A stretch of 64,000 nt of DNA from Leptospira yanagawae serovar Saopaulo str. Sao Paulo = ATCC 700523 (GTDB lineage: Bacteria; Spirochaetota; Leptospiria; Leptospirales; Leptospiraceae): NCBI RefSeq assembly GCF_000332475.2, contig NZ_AOGX02000016.1:124001-188000 (forward strand), in the 5' to 3' direction. Shown here piece by piece: positions 17,971 to 26,102 of the stretch; within the stretch, counting starts at the first letter, position 1, and each line of letters begins with the position of its first letter. A model generated the notes under the pieces. The model was not told the origin of the DNA. It saw only the letters and a list, made by a program, of their open reading frames with translations, and did not search any database. Position numbers and translations under genes: made by a program.

Positions 17971-18583
17971 CATCATATTTATATTGTTAGCTGGTGGACA
18001 AAGTATCCGAATGGGAAAAGACAAAGCATTCCTTCCCATTGGGGACAAATCAACATTTATCACAAAAATCATCCAAAAAATTAAATATTTCAATGAAGAA
18101 TTATACCTATCCCTTCGCTCCGAGCAGGTTAAAGATTATAGTTCGTTATTTTCTGAAGATGAAATCATAATGGACCAAAACATCCCCGTTTATGGACCAT
18201 TACTTGGTTTACTTTCCACTCATCTCACCTTAAATAAAACAAATCCAGATTATAATGCTATTTTCGTATTACCAATCGATATCCCCTATATCAAATTAAA
18301 AACAATTGATAGAATACTTAGACATTATCATATAAACTCAAATTCATCAGGCATATTTTACCAATCAAGTAATGGCCTGGAACCACTTTGTAGCATATAC
18401 AACCACCAAACACTCGATTTATGGTTAAAGGAAATTGAATCGAATAACAAAATTGAATTTTCTCTTCAAAAAAAAATTGAATCTTTAGATCCGCAACCGA
18501 TTTTCCTACCACTTCCAAAAGTAGAGGAAAGGTATTTTCGTAATATCAACACTGAAAAAGATTTGGATTTTTTTAAAAAATGA
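17951..18583 (+). CDS. mobA: Molybdenum cofactor guanylyltransferase
   Basis: 210-residue nucleotidyltransferase with the N-terminal LLAGGQSIRMGKDKA and LPIDIPY motifs. It attaches GMP to form the (bis-)MGD cofactor required by both molybdopterin enzymes of this island. I prefer ATG 17951 (MRHTKND), with AAAAGG upstream; an earlier in-frame ATG at 17915 lies deep inside moaE. The stop overlaps the HAD gene by 4 bp. Confidence 0.88.
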   Translation: MRHTKNDIIFILLAGGQSIRMGKDKAFLPIGDKSTFITKIIQKIKYFNEELYLSLRSEQVKDYSSLFSEDEIIMDQNIPVYGPLLGLLSTHLTLNKTNPDYNAIFVLPIDIPYIKLKTIDRILRHYHINSNSSGIFYQSSNGLEPLCSIYNHQTLDLWLKEIESNNKIEFSLQKKIESLDPQPIFLPLPKVEERYFRNINTEKDLDFFKK

Positions 18584-19170
18584 AATTACTCAATCGAAAG
18601 AAATTCTGGATTTTTGACATGGATGGAACACTCACTGTAGCCCAACATGATTTTTTGGCAATCAAACAAGAATTGGGAATTTCATTGGAACAAGACATAC
18701 TCACTTCTCTATCCAATTTACCAAAAGAAGAGAAATTGCAAAAAGAGATTCAATTAAACGAAATCGAGCTAAAAATCGCAAAACTGGCGATCGCAATGGA
18801 AGGTTCCACAAATCTTCTTACCGAATTGAATGTAATAAACCACAAAATCGGAATCCTGACTAGAAATAGTTATGACAACGCAATCGAAACTTTAAAGGCT
18901 GCGAAAATCGATTCATTTTTTAAATCGAATAACATTATTTGCCGTGATAAGGCATTACCAAAACCGAATCCAGATGGTATTTTTTATTTGATGCGAGAAT
19001 GGGAAGCAAAGCCAGAAGATACGATTATGGTAGGCGATTATCTTTATGACATGTTAGCTGGTAAACAAGCAGGAGTGGAAACTATTTATATAGATCCAAG
19101 CGGCGCTTTCCCATTTTTGAAAGATGCAACCTATGCTGTAAAAAATTTAAATGAAATATTTTATTTATGA
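18580..19170 (+). CDS. HAD-superfamily hydrolase in the Moco operon
   Basis: 196 residues with HAD motif I FDMDGTLT, motif II in ILTRNS, the conserved Lys in PKPNPDG and motif IV VGDYLYDMLAG. It resembles phosphoglycolate phosphatase-type HADs with a small helical cap. The ATGA overlap with mobA shows it is translated with the Moco genes. The substrate is unknown; a phosphate ester linked to cofactor synthesis or repair is an inference from position only. It abuts the stop of the convergent histidine kinase with no gap. Confidence 0.8.
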   Translation: MKLLNRKKFWIFDMDGTLTVAQHDFLAIKQELGISLEQDILTSLSNLPKEEKLQKEIQLNEIELKIAKLAIAMEGSTNLLTELNVINHKIGILTRNSYDNAIETLKAAKIDSFFKSNNIICRDKALPKPNPDGIFYLMREWEAKPEDTIMVGDYLYDMLAGKQAGVETIYIDPSGAFPFLKDATYAVKNLNEIFYL

Positions 19171-20112
19171 TTAGATTTGAATAGGATTTGCATTCACCAA
19201 AGGGAATCTAATTTCCGCCGTCATACCATGATCACTATCAAATATAATTTTACCTTTGATTTGTTTCACTAAACTTTTAACAAGCATGATCCCAATCCCT
19301 TTTGCTTCCATAAGTTCTCCTTCTGAACCGAGTCCATTGTCTTTAATTATCAACACGAACTCATCATTCAATTTACCCAAACTTACTTCAATTATCCCTT
19401 TATCCTCTTTTTTGAAAGCATGACGGAATGAATTGGATACCAATTCATTTAAAATGAGCCCAATTGGTATAGCTCGATCCAAATCCATTTCCAGTCCTTC
19501 CTCAATCAATTCCCGAAGCTCGATGTTTTGATTTTCTTTGAGATAAGTAAGTTTTAGATTCAATAAGATTGAACTAAAAATTTGGTTAAGGTTTACAAAT
19601 AAAAGATTTGGTGAGCCATAAATGATCTTATGGACGGAAGCAATCGCATTGATGCGGTTTTGAATTAAGTTTAGCGATGTTGTCAGTTTTTCATCATTTT
19701 CGGATTCTATCTGCAAAGCCATAAGGCCAGAAATAATTTGCAAATTATTGTTCACACGATGATGAATTTCGGTAAGTAATTTGGATTTTAATTTAAGATC
19801 TGATTTGATTTGAGATTGGTGTTGGATAATCGTATTCTGCTCTTTTTTAATGGTATGAATATAAAAATAGATAAGTAAGAACATTGCATACAAATCCTTA
19901 AAAAAACCTTCGTAATCATCAAAATAGTCTATGGAAAATCCATGTTCAAAAATATTTGAAATGTTCACATAACATGGAATGAGTGCTAGAACTAAAACCA
20001 TTGTTCCTTCTCCGCGAAACACTGGTTTTCTGATCAAAACAACAATGATTTGAAATAATGCAATTAGATATATGATAAAGGATAATAGATTTAATAAAAC
20101 GATTGCATTCAT
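19171..20112 (-). CDS. Membrane sensor histidine kinase, HisKA_2 type
   Basis: 313 residues. Two or three N-terminal hydrophobic segments (residues about 1-90) are followed by a HisKA_2 domain, EIHHRVNNNLQIISGLMALQ, with the phosphorylated His, and a C-terminal HATPase (LILNELVSNSFRHAF, IKDNGLGSEG, GIGIMLVKSLV). I choose ATG 20112, one base after the stop of the upstream small gene (TGATATG), which explains the missing ribosome-binding site. The longer ORF from 20217 begins inside the insertion element. No response regulator is adjacent. Expression may depend on the upstream gene, which is now split by the IS. Confidence 0.85.
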   Translation of the reverse strand: MNAIVLLNLLSFIIYLIALFQIIVVLIRKPVFRGEGTMVLVLALIPCYVNISNIFEHGFSIDYFDDYEGFFKDLYAMFLLIYFYIHTIKKEQNTIIQHQSQIKSDLKLKSKLLTEIHHRVNNNLQIISGLMALQIESENDEKLTTSLNLIQNRINAIASVHKIIYGSPNLLFVNLNQIFSSILLNLKLTYLKENQNIELRELIEEGLEMDLDRAIPIGLILNELVSNSFRHAFKKEDKGIIEVSLGKLNDEFVLIIKDNGLGSEGELMEAKGIGIMLVKSLVKQIKGKIIFDSDHGMTAEIRFPLVNANPIQI

Positions 20113-20244
20113 ATCAATGTGCTGATACCAAAATTTCTTTTTTGAGACTAACAAAAAAGAAAACGGAGGAGAAAAAATAAAAGGAATGTTCTGACCTGCC
20201 CCCATTTTCAGTACCAATGGATAAGTTAGTTTTCTCTAAACATT

Positions 20245-21048
20245 TCAACCATAAGATCGCTTAAACTCTGAAGGAGTCAAGTAATTCAATGAAGAGTGAA
20301 GACGCTCGTCGTTGTATTCCTTTTGGAAAATTCGCAAAGCATCGGTTAACTCTCTTTGATTTTTAAAGTAGTGTAGATTCAAACACTCATCTCTAAGTTT
20401 ACCATTGAAACTTTCTATAAATGCATTTTGTGTTGGTTTTCCTTTTTCAATAAAGTGAATTTCTATCCCCTTATCTTCTGCCCATTTCTGGAAGTCTTTG
20501 GATGTAAATTCTGTTCCATTATCCAAAACAAATGCTCTTGGAAGTCTTTCGAGGGTGTTTAAATATCTGATCAACTTTTCTGACGAAAAAGTAAACTCTG
20601 CCTGAAGTATGGTATTCTCTCTTGTTAAATGATCAATACCTGTTAAAATTCTTTGCTTTCTTCCATCAATCGTCCGTTCGAAAACAAAGTCCATTGACCA
20701 AACTTCGTTTGAATTCTTAGGCAATGGTAGTTGCTGTGATGATGCATTTCTTTTCTTTCGCTTCGGTTTTGTCCTTATTTTAAGCCCTTCTAAGCAATAT
20801 AGTCGATATACTTTCTTATGATTGATTGTCCTACCCGACCTTCTTAACCTTCGGTAAATTCGTCGATAGCCTTCCCGTTTCCATCGAAAAGCAAGTCTTC
20901 GAATTTCGTTCATTGTCTCTTCATCAATAGCTTTCGGCTGATAATAATAACTTGATTTAGGAAGAAGAACAACATCTAGGCTTCTGTTTAGAGAAAGTCC
21001 CTCTTCAACTAGCAGATCAACTGCTCTCTCCTTCGTTGATCTGCTCAA
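20245..21048 (-). CDS. Transposase orfB (DDE integrase core), copy 1
   Basis: 267 residues with the catalytic triad at SMDFV, VLDNGTEF and AFIESFNGKLRDE (D, D, E) and an N-terminal HTH_21-like region. It lies in the -1 frame relative to orfA and opens with a TTG overlapping the orfA stop. It is normally made as an OrfAB fusion through frameshifting. Confidence 0.93.
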   Translation of the reverse strand: MSRSTKERAVDLLVEEGLSLNRSLDVVLLPKSSYYYQPKAIDEETMNEIRRLAFRWKREGYRRIYRRLRRSGRTINHKKVYRLYCLEGLKIRTKPKRKKRNASSQQLPLPKNSNEVWSMDFVFERTIDGRKQRILTGIDHLTRENTILQAEFTFSSEKLIRYLNTLERLPRAFVLDNGTEFTSKDFQKWAEDKGIEIHFIEKGKPTQNAFIESFNGKLRDECLNLHYFKNQRELTDALRIFQKEYNDERLHSSLNYLTPSEFKRSYG

Positions 21049-21311
21049 AACTTTTTTCCCAAAACATTCTTAATTGCTTGGATTTCGAGAGCCATGTCAG
21101 CTACCAATCTTTTGAGATTTGAATTTTCCTGCTCGAGTGCCTTCATCTTCTTGATTTCGCTAAGCTCCATTCCTCCATACTTGTTACGCCAGCGATAAAA
21201 TGTTTGTTCAGTGATTCCGTATTTTCGTGAAAGTTCCTTGATTGGAATACCTGTTTCTGCTTCCTTTAATATCCGAAAAATCTCGCTTTCTTCTATCTTC
21301 TTTCTTGCCAT
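21045..21311 (-). CDS. Transposase orfA (HTH_Tnp_1), copy 1
   Basis: 88 residues: a helix-turn-helix (GIPIKELSRKYGITEQTFYR) then a leucine-zipper-like coiled coil (LEQENSNLKRLVADMALEIQ). It is preceded by AAGGAGAGAG. Near its end lies a slippery A-AAA-AAG heptamer in the correct phase. Confidence 0.92.
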   Translation of the reverse strand: MARKKIEESEIFRILKEAETGIPIKELSRKYGITEQTFYRWRNKYGGMELSEIKKMKALEQENSNLKRLVADMALEIQAIKNVLGKKF

Positions 21312-21673
21312 AATGCTCTCTCCTTAATATCGGAGAAAACTAACTTAAATATCGGTGCAGTTTTTGGGGAGCAGGTCAGTTCTAATAAATTAAAAATATC
21401 AGGAAAATAAAATCCTTCTACGACAGTAAAGATATTACTAAACCAAATCGAAAGGAAACCGAGTAATAAATATTTATATTTGGGAATAAGTCCAAGCCAA
21501 AACAATCGAATCAAAATCAATAAACCAATACTATCAAATATAAGATTTAATACTTCGCTCAATTGGTACATAATGATTGTCTTTGGAACTAATTTTTCCC
21601 AGGAAAAAAAGAGTAACAGAGAATAGGGAAAGGTAAAGAGAATATTTAAAAAAAATTCTAAAAAATTGGATTT

Positions 21674-22663
21674 TTAGACCAAATCATCAACTTTTTGTTT
21701 TGCCAATCGCATAACATCTGATAAGAATTTTCGATGACTGATGATCGATTTTTGTTTGGATTCACGCGCTGGGTTAAAAATTCCACGTTTACGGAAAATT
21801 TTCCACGGGTCAATTTTAATATCAGACCAAGTTCCCATTTCTAGTGTAAGTGGCAAAAACCTCGAATTCTGCGCATTTGTCTTTGAATTTGCCCTTTCAA
21901 GGAACAAATCATAAAGTCGATCCCAAAGATCGCCATGAGTTGTATACGTTTCACTTTGTGGTCCAAATCGATATAAATAATGATTTAAGGAATTGGTAAA
22001 ATGATTCGCCATTTTTTGAAACAAAGGCTCATCAGCACAAGGTCTATGAATGCTCGCATATGGCCACCAAACATGGTCTATAGTGCCAAATCCAGAATGA
22101 ATGTCTACGACAGGTATCATCTCATTTTCGGCATTCAAGAGATACTCATAAAAAAATCGATCTAATACTCTCGATTCCGATTGTAAGACATTTCCCCGAT
22201 AATAAGGAAAAAAATTGGAATACTTATGCCCTCCAAAGAAAAAAGGGGCCTTCACTGCTTCTACTCCCGAGTTCCGCATCAAATCAACGCCACGTGGATT
22301 GGAACGTCGTTTCATCGCAACACCACCGGGATTCAAAATAGGAATGCATACGATTCCCAATTCTCCATTTTTGATTTCATTGTATAAAACAGATGTTTTG
22401 TGGGTTAATAAATGATCTAAAAAATCCAAAAGCACGCGGATTCCAATCGTTTCCAATCCATGTACTCCGGCAACTAAAGCGGATACGTTTTTTTTAATTG
22501 CTTTTGGTTTTCCAATTTCCAAAACATAAATTGGAAATCGAAACCCTTCTTCCGTTTTACTTGAAAACCCATATTGTTTCAAACGAACTAATTTGCCACC
22601 GAGTTTCACTATCCTTAAGATTCTATTTTCATAACGATTGAGTCGCTTCATTCCACGTAACAT
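21674..22663 (-). CDS. M14-family zinc carboxypeptidase-like protein
   Basis: 329 residues. Zinc ligands fit the M14 pattern: H68-xx-E71 in AGVHGLETIG and H189 in DIHSGFG. The substrate motif NPGGVAMKRRSNPRGVDLMR and the probable general base in LTLEMGTW are present. No signal peptide is seen, so a cytoplasmic amidase or carboxypeptidase role is likely. The substrate is unknown; succinylglutamate desuccinylase-like activity is an alternative. A second in-frame ATG follows 12 nt into the gene. It sits between the two IS copies. Confidence 0.8.
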   Translation of the reverse strand: MLRGMKRLNRYENRILRIVKLGGKLVRLKQYGFSSKTEEGFRFPIYVLEIGKPKAIKKNVSALVAGVHGLETIGIRVLLDFLDHLLTHKTSVLYNEIKNGELGIVCIPILNPGGVAMKRRSNPRGVDLMRNSGVEAVKAPFFFGGHKYSNFFPYYRGNVLQSESRVLDRFFYEYLLNAENEMIPVVDIHSGFGTIDHVWWPYASIHRPCADEPLFQKMANHFTNSLNHYLYRFGPQSETYTTHGDLWDRLYDLFLERANSKTNAQNSRFLPLTLEMGTWSDIKIDPWKIFRKRGIFNPARESKQKSIISHRKFLSDVMRLAKQKVDDLV

Positions 22664-22915
22664 TGTTTCAATCCCATTCCAATATCATTTTGAACCTTAA
22701 TTATTTAATTTAGGTAGTGAATCTCATGATTTTAATAGGCCTCCATTTCATAAATGCGAATAATTGATTTCTTGTTACATTTTGATTACAAATCGTAAAG
22801 ATTGAATTTCTCATACAAATCGGACTTGTAAAAGAATGGATTGCATTCATGACTATGTGTTTCAACTTGATGGAAACGTTTTTAATTTTTCTTAGACGGT
22901 TCCATCCATTTCGCT

Positions 22916-23875
22916 ATGATCAAATCTAAAAAAAACTCAAATCCATCAGTATCAAAAAATCGCGAAGAACGAATCTTGATCAACGGAATCAAACTGAATG
23001 TATGTATTTGGCCTGGTAAAAAAACTCCCATCATCTGCCTTCACGGATTGTCGGGTAACCTACATTCGATGGAGAGTATCATCAAAGTTTTACATAAAGA
23101 AGGCCACAAAGTCATCTCTTACGATTTACGAGGACGAGGTCATTCCGACAAACCTTTAACTGGTTATGGTTTTGAAAATCATATCAAAGACCTACAAGAA
23201 ATCATCCTATATTATAAACTAAAAAATCCAATCGTTCTTGGACATTCATTTGGATGTATGATTGCCCTTCGACATGCGTTACGTTACCAAAACCAACTTA
23301 AATCAATGATACTGTTGGATGGAGGTGGACTCTTATCCGTAAAGAAAAGAATTCAAATTTTAAAAGTTCTAAAACAATCGTTTGATCGATTGGATGTTGT
23401 TTTTCCGAATCCGGAATCGTATTTACAATTGGTAAAAAACTCCCCCTTAATCCCACATTGGACAAAGGAAATTCAAAACTATTTTATCAATGAGTTACAT
23501 AAATCAAACAATGGATATGTTTGCCATATGCCAAAATTTGTAATGGAAGAAGAATTGAAGGAAATGGGAGGGTCAATCCATATATATAAGGTACTCATTT
23601 TGTTTCTCCTTCGACCCTTGTATATGATTCAAAAAATAAAAAAGAATAAACACCTTGATTTTGAATCCATTCAAATACCCACTCTCATCATGAGAGGGAC
23701 TAAAATGAATTTATATCCCAACGATGATCTATTGCCATCTGATGCTTATTTGTCGATGTTGAATCGTATTCCGAATGCAAAGGGATTGGAAATCGAAACA
23801 AACCATTATGGAATCCTCTTTGAACGAATTAAGAAGAGGGACAAAGCCATCCTTGAGTTCATTAAGCGATCTTAA
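22916..23875 (+). CDS. Alpha/beta hydrolase
   Basis: 319 residues with the oxyanion motif LHGLSGN, the YDLRGRGHS strand, the nucleophile elbow GHSFGC, and a candidate acid and base near LIMRGT and NHYG. No signal peptide is present. The substrate is unknown. It is transcribed divergently from the M14 gene across a 252-bp gap in which I see no clear motif. Confidence 0.82.
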   Translation: MIKSKKNSNPSVSKNREERILINGIKLNVCIWPGKKTPIICLHGLSGNLHSMESIIKVLHKEGHKVISYDLRGRGHSDKPLTGYGFENHIKDLQEIILYYKLKNPIVLGHSFGCMIALRHALRYQNQLKSMILLDGGGLLSVKKRIQILKVLKQSFDRLDVVFPNPESYLQLVKNSPLIPHWTKEIQNYFINELHKSNNGYVCHMPKFVMEEELKEMGGSIHIYKVLILFLLRPLYMIQKIKKNKHLDFESIQIPTLIMRGTKMNLYPNDDLLPSDAYLSMLNRIPNAKGLEIETNHYGILFERIKKRDKAILEFIKRS

Positions 23876-23945
23876 AAATGAACCAAACTCAAACCGATTC
23901 TATCAAGATTGAATTTGATTCTTATTTTTGATATTTGACGAGCAG

Positions 23946-24224
23946 TTATGGATGCCCTTTTCCCTTACACTTTCCTCCCTTTACGGTTGAATCCCAATAA
24001 CAATCTGGATTTTTTAGGCATTTAACACTATCTGGTTTTTTTGTACAAAGCTTATGAGTTTTATCATCCACTTTATCTGGATTTAGAGCTGGTTCATTTT
24101 CAGCAGTTTCCACTTTCCCTTGCATTTGGCATGCTAAATCATTTTCTTCGCATTCATTTGCGGAAAGATTAAAAGTGATTAAACTTATCATTACTAAAGA
24201 TAATAAGAGTATTTTCTTAAACAT
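23946..24224 (-). CDS. Small secreted Cys-rich protein, IS inserted at its 5' end
   Basis: 92 residues: a signal peptide (MFKKILLLSLVMISLITFNLSANE) and a mature part of about 70 residues with six cysteines in CEENDLAC, CTKK, KCLKNPDCYW and KCKG. I do not recognise the family. I place the start at ATG 24224 with the RBS GGAAGAG 12 nt ahead; the longer ORF from 24260 starts inside the IS. The IS ends exactly at that RBS (duplicated GGAA), so the native promoter is separated from the gene. Confidence 0.7.
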   Translation of the reverse strand: MFKKILLLSLVMISLITFNLSANECEENDLACQMQGKVETAENEPALNPDKVDDKTHKLCTKKPDSVKCLKNPDCYWDSTVKGGKCKGKGHP

Positions 24225-24303
24225 AGTTTCTCTTCCTGACCTGCTCCCCAAAAACTGCACCGATATTTAAGTTAGTTTTCTCCGATATTAAGGAGAGAGC
24301 ATT

Positions 24304-24570
24304 ATGGCAAGAAAGAAGATAGAAGAAAGCGAGATTTTTCGGATATTAAAGGAAGCAGAAACAGGTATTCCAATCAAGGAACTTTCACGAAAATACGGAA
24401 TCACTGAACAAACATTTTATCGCTGGCGTAACAAGTATGGAGGAATGGAGCTTAGCGAAATCAAGAAGATGAAGGCACTCGAGCAGGAAAATTCAAATCT
24501 CAAAAGATTGGTAGCTGACATGGCTCTCGAAATCCAAGCAATTAAGAATGTTTTGGGAAAAAAGTTTTGA
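24304..24570 (+). CDS. Transposase orfA, copy 2
   Basis: 88 residues, identical to the orfA of copy 1 (HTH then coiled coil). The heptamer A-AAA-AAG at 24558-24564 is in the phase needed for -1 ribosomal frameshifting into orfB. AAGGAGAGAG precedes the ATG. Confidence 0.92.
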   Translation: MARKKIEESEIFRILKEAETGIPIKELSRKYGITEQTFYRWRNKYGGMELSEIKKMKALEQENSNLKRLVADMALEIQAIKNVLGKKF

Positions 24571-25370
24571 GCAGATCAACGAAGGAGAGAGCAGTTGATC
24601 TGCTAGTTGAAGAGGGACTTTCTCTAAACAGAAGCCTAGATGTTGTTCTTCTTCCTAAATCAAGTTATTATTATCAGCCGAAAGCTATTGATGAAGAGAC
24701 AATGAACGAAATTCGAAGACTTGCTTTTCGATGGAAACGGGAAGGCTATCGACGAATTTACCGAAGGTTAAGAAGGTCGGGTAGGACAATCAATCATAAG
24801 AAAGTATATCGACTATATTGCTTAGAAGGGCTTAAAATAAGGACAAAACCGAAGCGAAAGAAAAGAAATGCATCATCACAGCAACTACCATTGCCTAAGA
24901 ATTCAAACGAAGTTTGGTCAATGGACTTTGTTTTCGAACGGACGATTGATGGAAGAAAGCAAAGAATTTTAACAGGTATTGATCATTTAACAAGAGAGAA
25001 TACCATACTTCAGGCAGAGTTTACTTTTTCGTCAGAAAAGTTGATCAGATATTTAAACACCCTCGAAAGACTTCCAAGAGCATTTGTTTTGGATAATGGA
25101 ACAGAATTTACATCCAAAGACTTCCAGAAATGGGCAGAAGATAAGGGGATAGAAATTCACTTTATTGAAAAAGGAAAACCAACACAAAATGCATTTATAG
25201 AAAGTTTCAATGGTAAACTTAGAGATGAGTGTTTGAATCTACACTACTTTAAAAATCAAAGAGAGTTAACCGATGCTTTGCGAATTTTCCAAAAGGAATA
25301 CAACGACGAGCGTCTTCACTCTTCATTGAATTACTTGACTCCTTCAGAGTTTAAGCGATCTTATGGTTGA
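24567..25370 (+). CDS. Transposase orfB, copy 2
   Basis: 267 residues, identical to the orfB of copy 1, with the DDE catalytic residues intact. It overlaps orfA by 4 bp (TTGA), so some free OrfB could start at the TTG. Confidence 0.93.
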   Translation: MSRSTKERAVDLLVEEGLSLNRSLDVVLLPKSSYYYQPKAIDEETMNEIRRLAFRWKREGYRRIYRRLRRSGRTINHKKVYRLYCLEGLKIRTKPKRKKRNASSQQLPLPKNSNEVWSMDFVFERTIDGRKQRILTGIDHLTRENTILQAEFTFSSEKLIRYLNTLERLPRAFVLDNGTEFTSKDFQKWAEDKGIEIHFIEKGKPTQNAFIESFNGKLRDECLNLHYFKNQRELTDALRIFQKEYNDERLHSSLNYLTPSEFKRSYG

Positions 25371-25425
25371 AATGTTTAGAGAAAACTAACTTATCCATTG
25401 GTACTGAAAATGGGGGCAGGTCATT

Positions 25426-25491
25426 CCTTCTAAAATTCTCAATCTGCCGAATCTTAGTGAGGTGAATTTTGTTAGCAATCCATTATTTTGA
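25426..25491 (+). pseudogene. Possible leucine-rich-repeat gene remnant
   Basis: Immediately right of the IS, a short plus-strand frame reads LPSKILNLPNLSEVNFVSNP-like residues, then LF and TGA at 25489-25491. The pattern LxxLxxLxxVxFxxNxL fits one leucine-rich repeat, a common protein type in Leptospira. The 5' portion is not found across the IS; that DNA holds the small secreted gene on the other strand. It is too short for confidence. Confidence 0.3.
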
Positions 25492-25602
25492 ATTGGAATC
25501 GATGTTCAGGTATCCGAAATCCGAGCCAGAACCTTACTCTTGACAGAAAGGAAGCAGAAAATAAGCTGAAAGTTTTACACAAATGAAACTTGGAGATGAA
25601 AC

Positions 25603-26019
25603 ATGAATACGAAGAAAAAAATTTTAGTGACTCATTTTGATTACATTCGACTGAAACAAATGGCTTTAGAATTCGCTAAGCAGGATAAAACCAATCAAAA
25701 TATCGAAGATTTACTCGGAGAAATTGAAAGAGCTCAAAAAGTAGATGCAAAAGAAATTCCTGCGAATGTAGTAACGATGAATTCTCAGATTGAAATCAAA
25801 AACCACAATGAAATCAATTTTGAAGTATTTAAATTAGTGTTTCCTGAAGAAGCAAACTCAGAAGAAAATAAAATTTCGATATTAGCCCCTATCGCCACTG
25901 CTTGTCTTGGATATAAAGTCGGAGACAATTTACATTGGAGATTGCCAAACGGAATATTTCAATTCCAAATCACAGGGATTCATTACCAACCAGAGGCAAA
26001 CGGCGACTACCACTTGTGA
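25603..26019 (+). CDS. rnk: Rnk-like / GreA-GreB C-terminal domain protein
   Basis: 138 residues. An N-terminal helical region is followed by the GreA/GreB C-terminal FKBP-like fold (VFPEEANSEENKISILAPIATACLGYKVGD, then the F-x-I-x-G-I-x-YQPE end). The size and layout match Rnk, a regulator of nucleoside diphosphate kinase that binds RNA polymerase. The RBS GGAGATGAAAC precedes the ATG. The symbol is tentative. Confidence 0.75.
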   Translation: MNTKKKILVTHFDYIRLKQMALEFAKQDKTNQNIEDLLGEIERAQKVDAKEIPANVVTMNSQIEIKNHNEINFEVFKLVFPEEANSEENKISILAPIATACLGYKVGDNLHWRLPNGIFQFQITGIHYQPEANGDYHL

Positions 26020-26047
26020 TACAAAAACGAAATCGCTGAATTCGTCA

Positions 26048-26102
26048 TGATACAACTACTTTTGGTATAAAGAAAATAGAAAAGACGAAGGTAGTTGTAT
26101 CA
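26048..26102. terminator. Large inverted repeat between convergent genes
   Basis: TGATACAACTAC and GTAGTTGTATCA are perfect 12-bp arms, extendable inward to about 17 pairs with G.U pairs. The structure ends the rnk transcript and reaches into the 3' end of the convergent glycosyltransferase gene. It is probably a bidirectional terminator, though without a long T-tract. Confidence 0.55.

Larger units (their letters stand above)
20192..21378 (-). mobile_element. IS3-family (IS407-like) insertion element, copy 1
   Basis: 1187 bp. The terminal inverted repeats begin TGACCTGCCCCC at the low end and TGACCTGCTCCC at the high end, read inward. A 4-bp target duplication GTTC lies on both sides (20188-20191 and 21379-21382). 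OrfA and orfB are in the -1 frameshift arrangement. The predicted proteins are identical to copy 2, and the length is identical. The 4-bp duplication and the transposase motifs point to the IS407 group. Confidence 0.95.
20114..21571 (-). pseudogene. Small membrane-protein gene (88 aa) split by an insertion element
   Basis: Joining 21571-21379 to 20187-20114, without the IS and one GTTC copy, restores an 88-codon frame that ends in TGA at 20116-20114, one base before the histidine kinase ATG. The product would have two or three hydrophobic helices. Codons 1-64 are upstream of the IS, and 24 codons are downstream. Its layout resembles the kinase's own N-terminal sensor region: both have SNIF in a second helix, then an acidic-aromatic stretch with EGF, then a last helix ending in KKE. 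It may be a free-standing partner or duplicate of the kinase sensor. The intact frame after precise excision supports a recent insertion. Confidence 0.7.
24237..25423 (+). mobile_element. IS3-family (IS407-like) insertion element, copy 2
   Basis: 1187 bp, inverted relative to copy 1. It runs from TGACCTGCTCCCC to GGGGGCAGGTCA. The target duplication is TTCC, at 24233-24236 and 25424-25427. Its ends, length and both encoded proteins match copy 1. Each copy keeps its own matching duplication on both sides, so no net inversion between them is recorded. Confidence 0.95.

Noticed and set aside
19171..21571. Histidine kinase gene split by the IS into N- and C-terminal parts
   Set aside because: Rejoining the flanks across the IS puts the two frames out of register. 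The upstream frame ends in TGA one base before ATG 20112, so there are two adjacent genes, and the IS splits only the small upstream one.
24174..25491. A longer LRR gene running from left of the IS through the small secreted gene on the plus strand
   Set aside because: Its supposed 5' part is the antisense of a convincing signal-peptide gene, and it has no repeat pattern there. Only the short 3' stretch right of the IS looks LRR-like.
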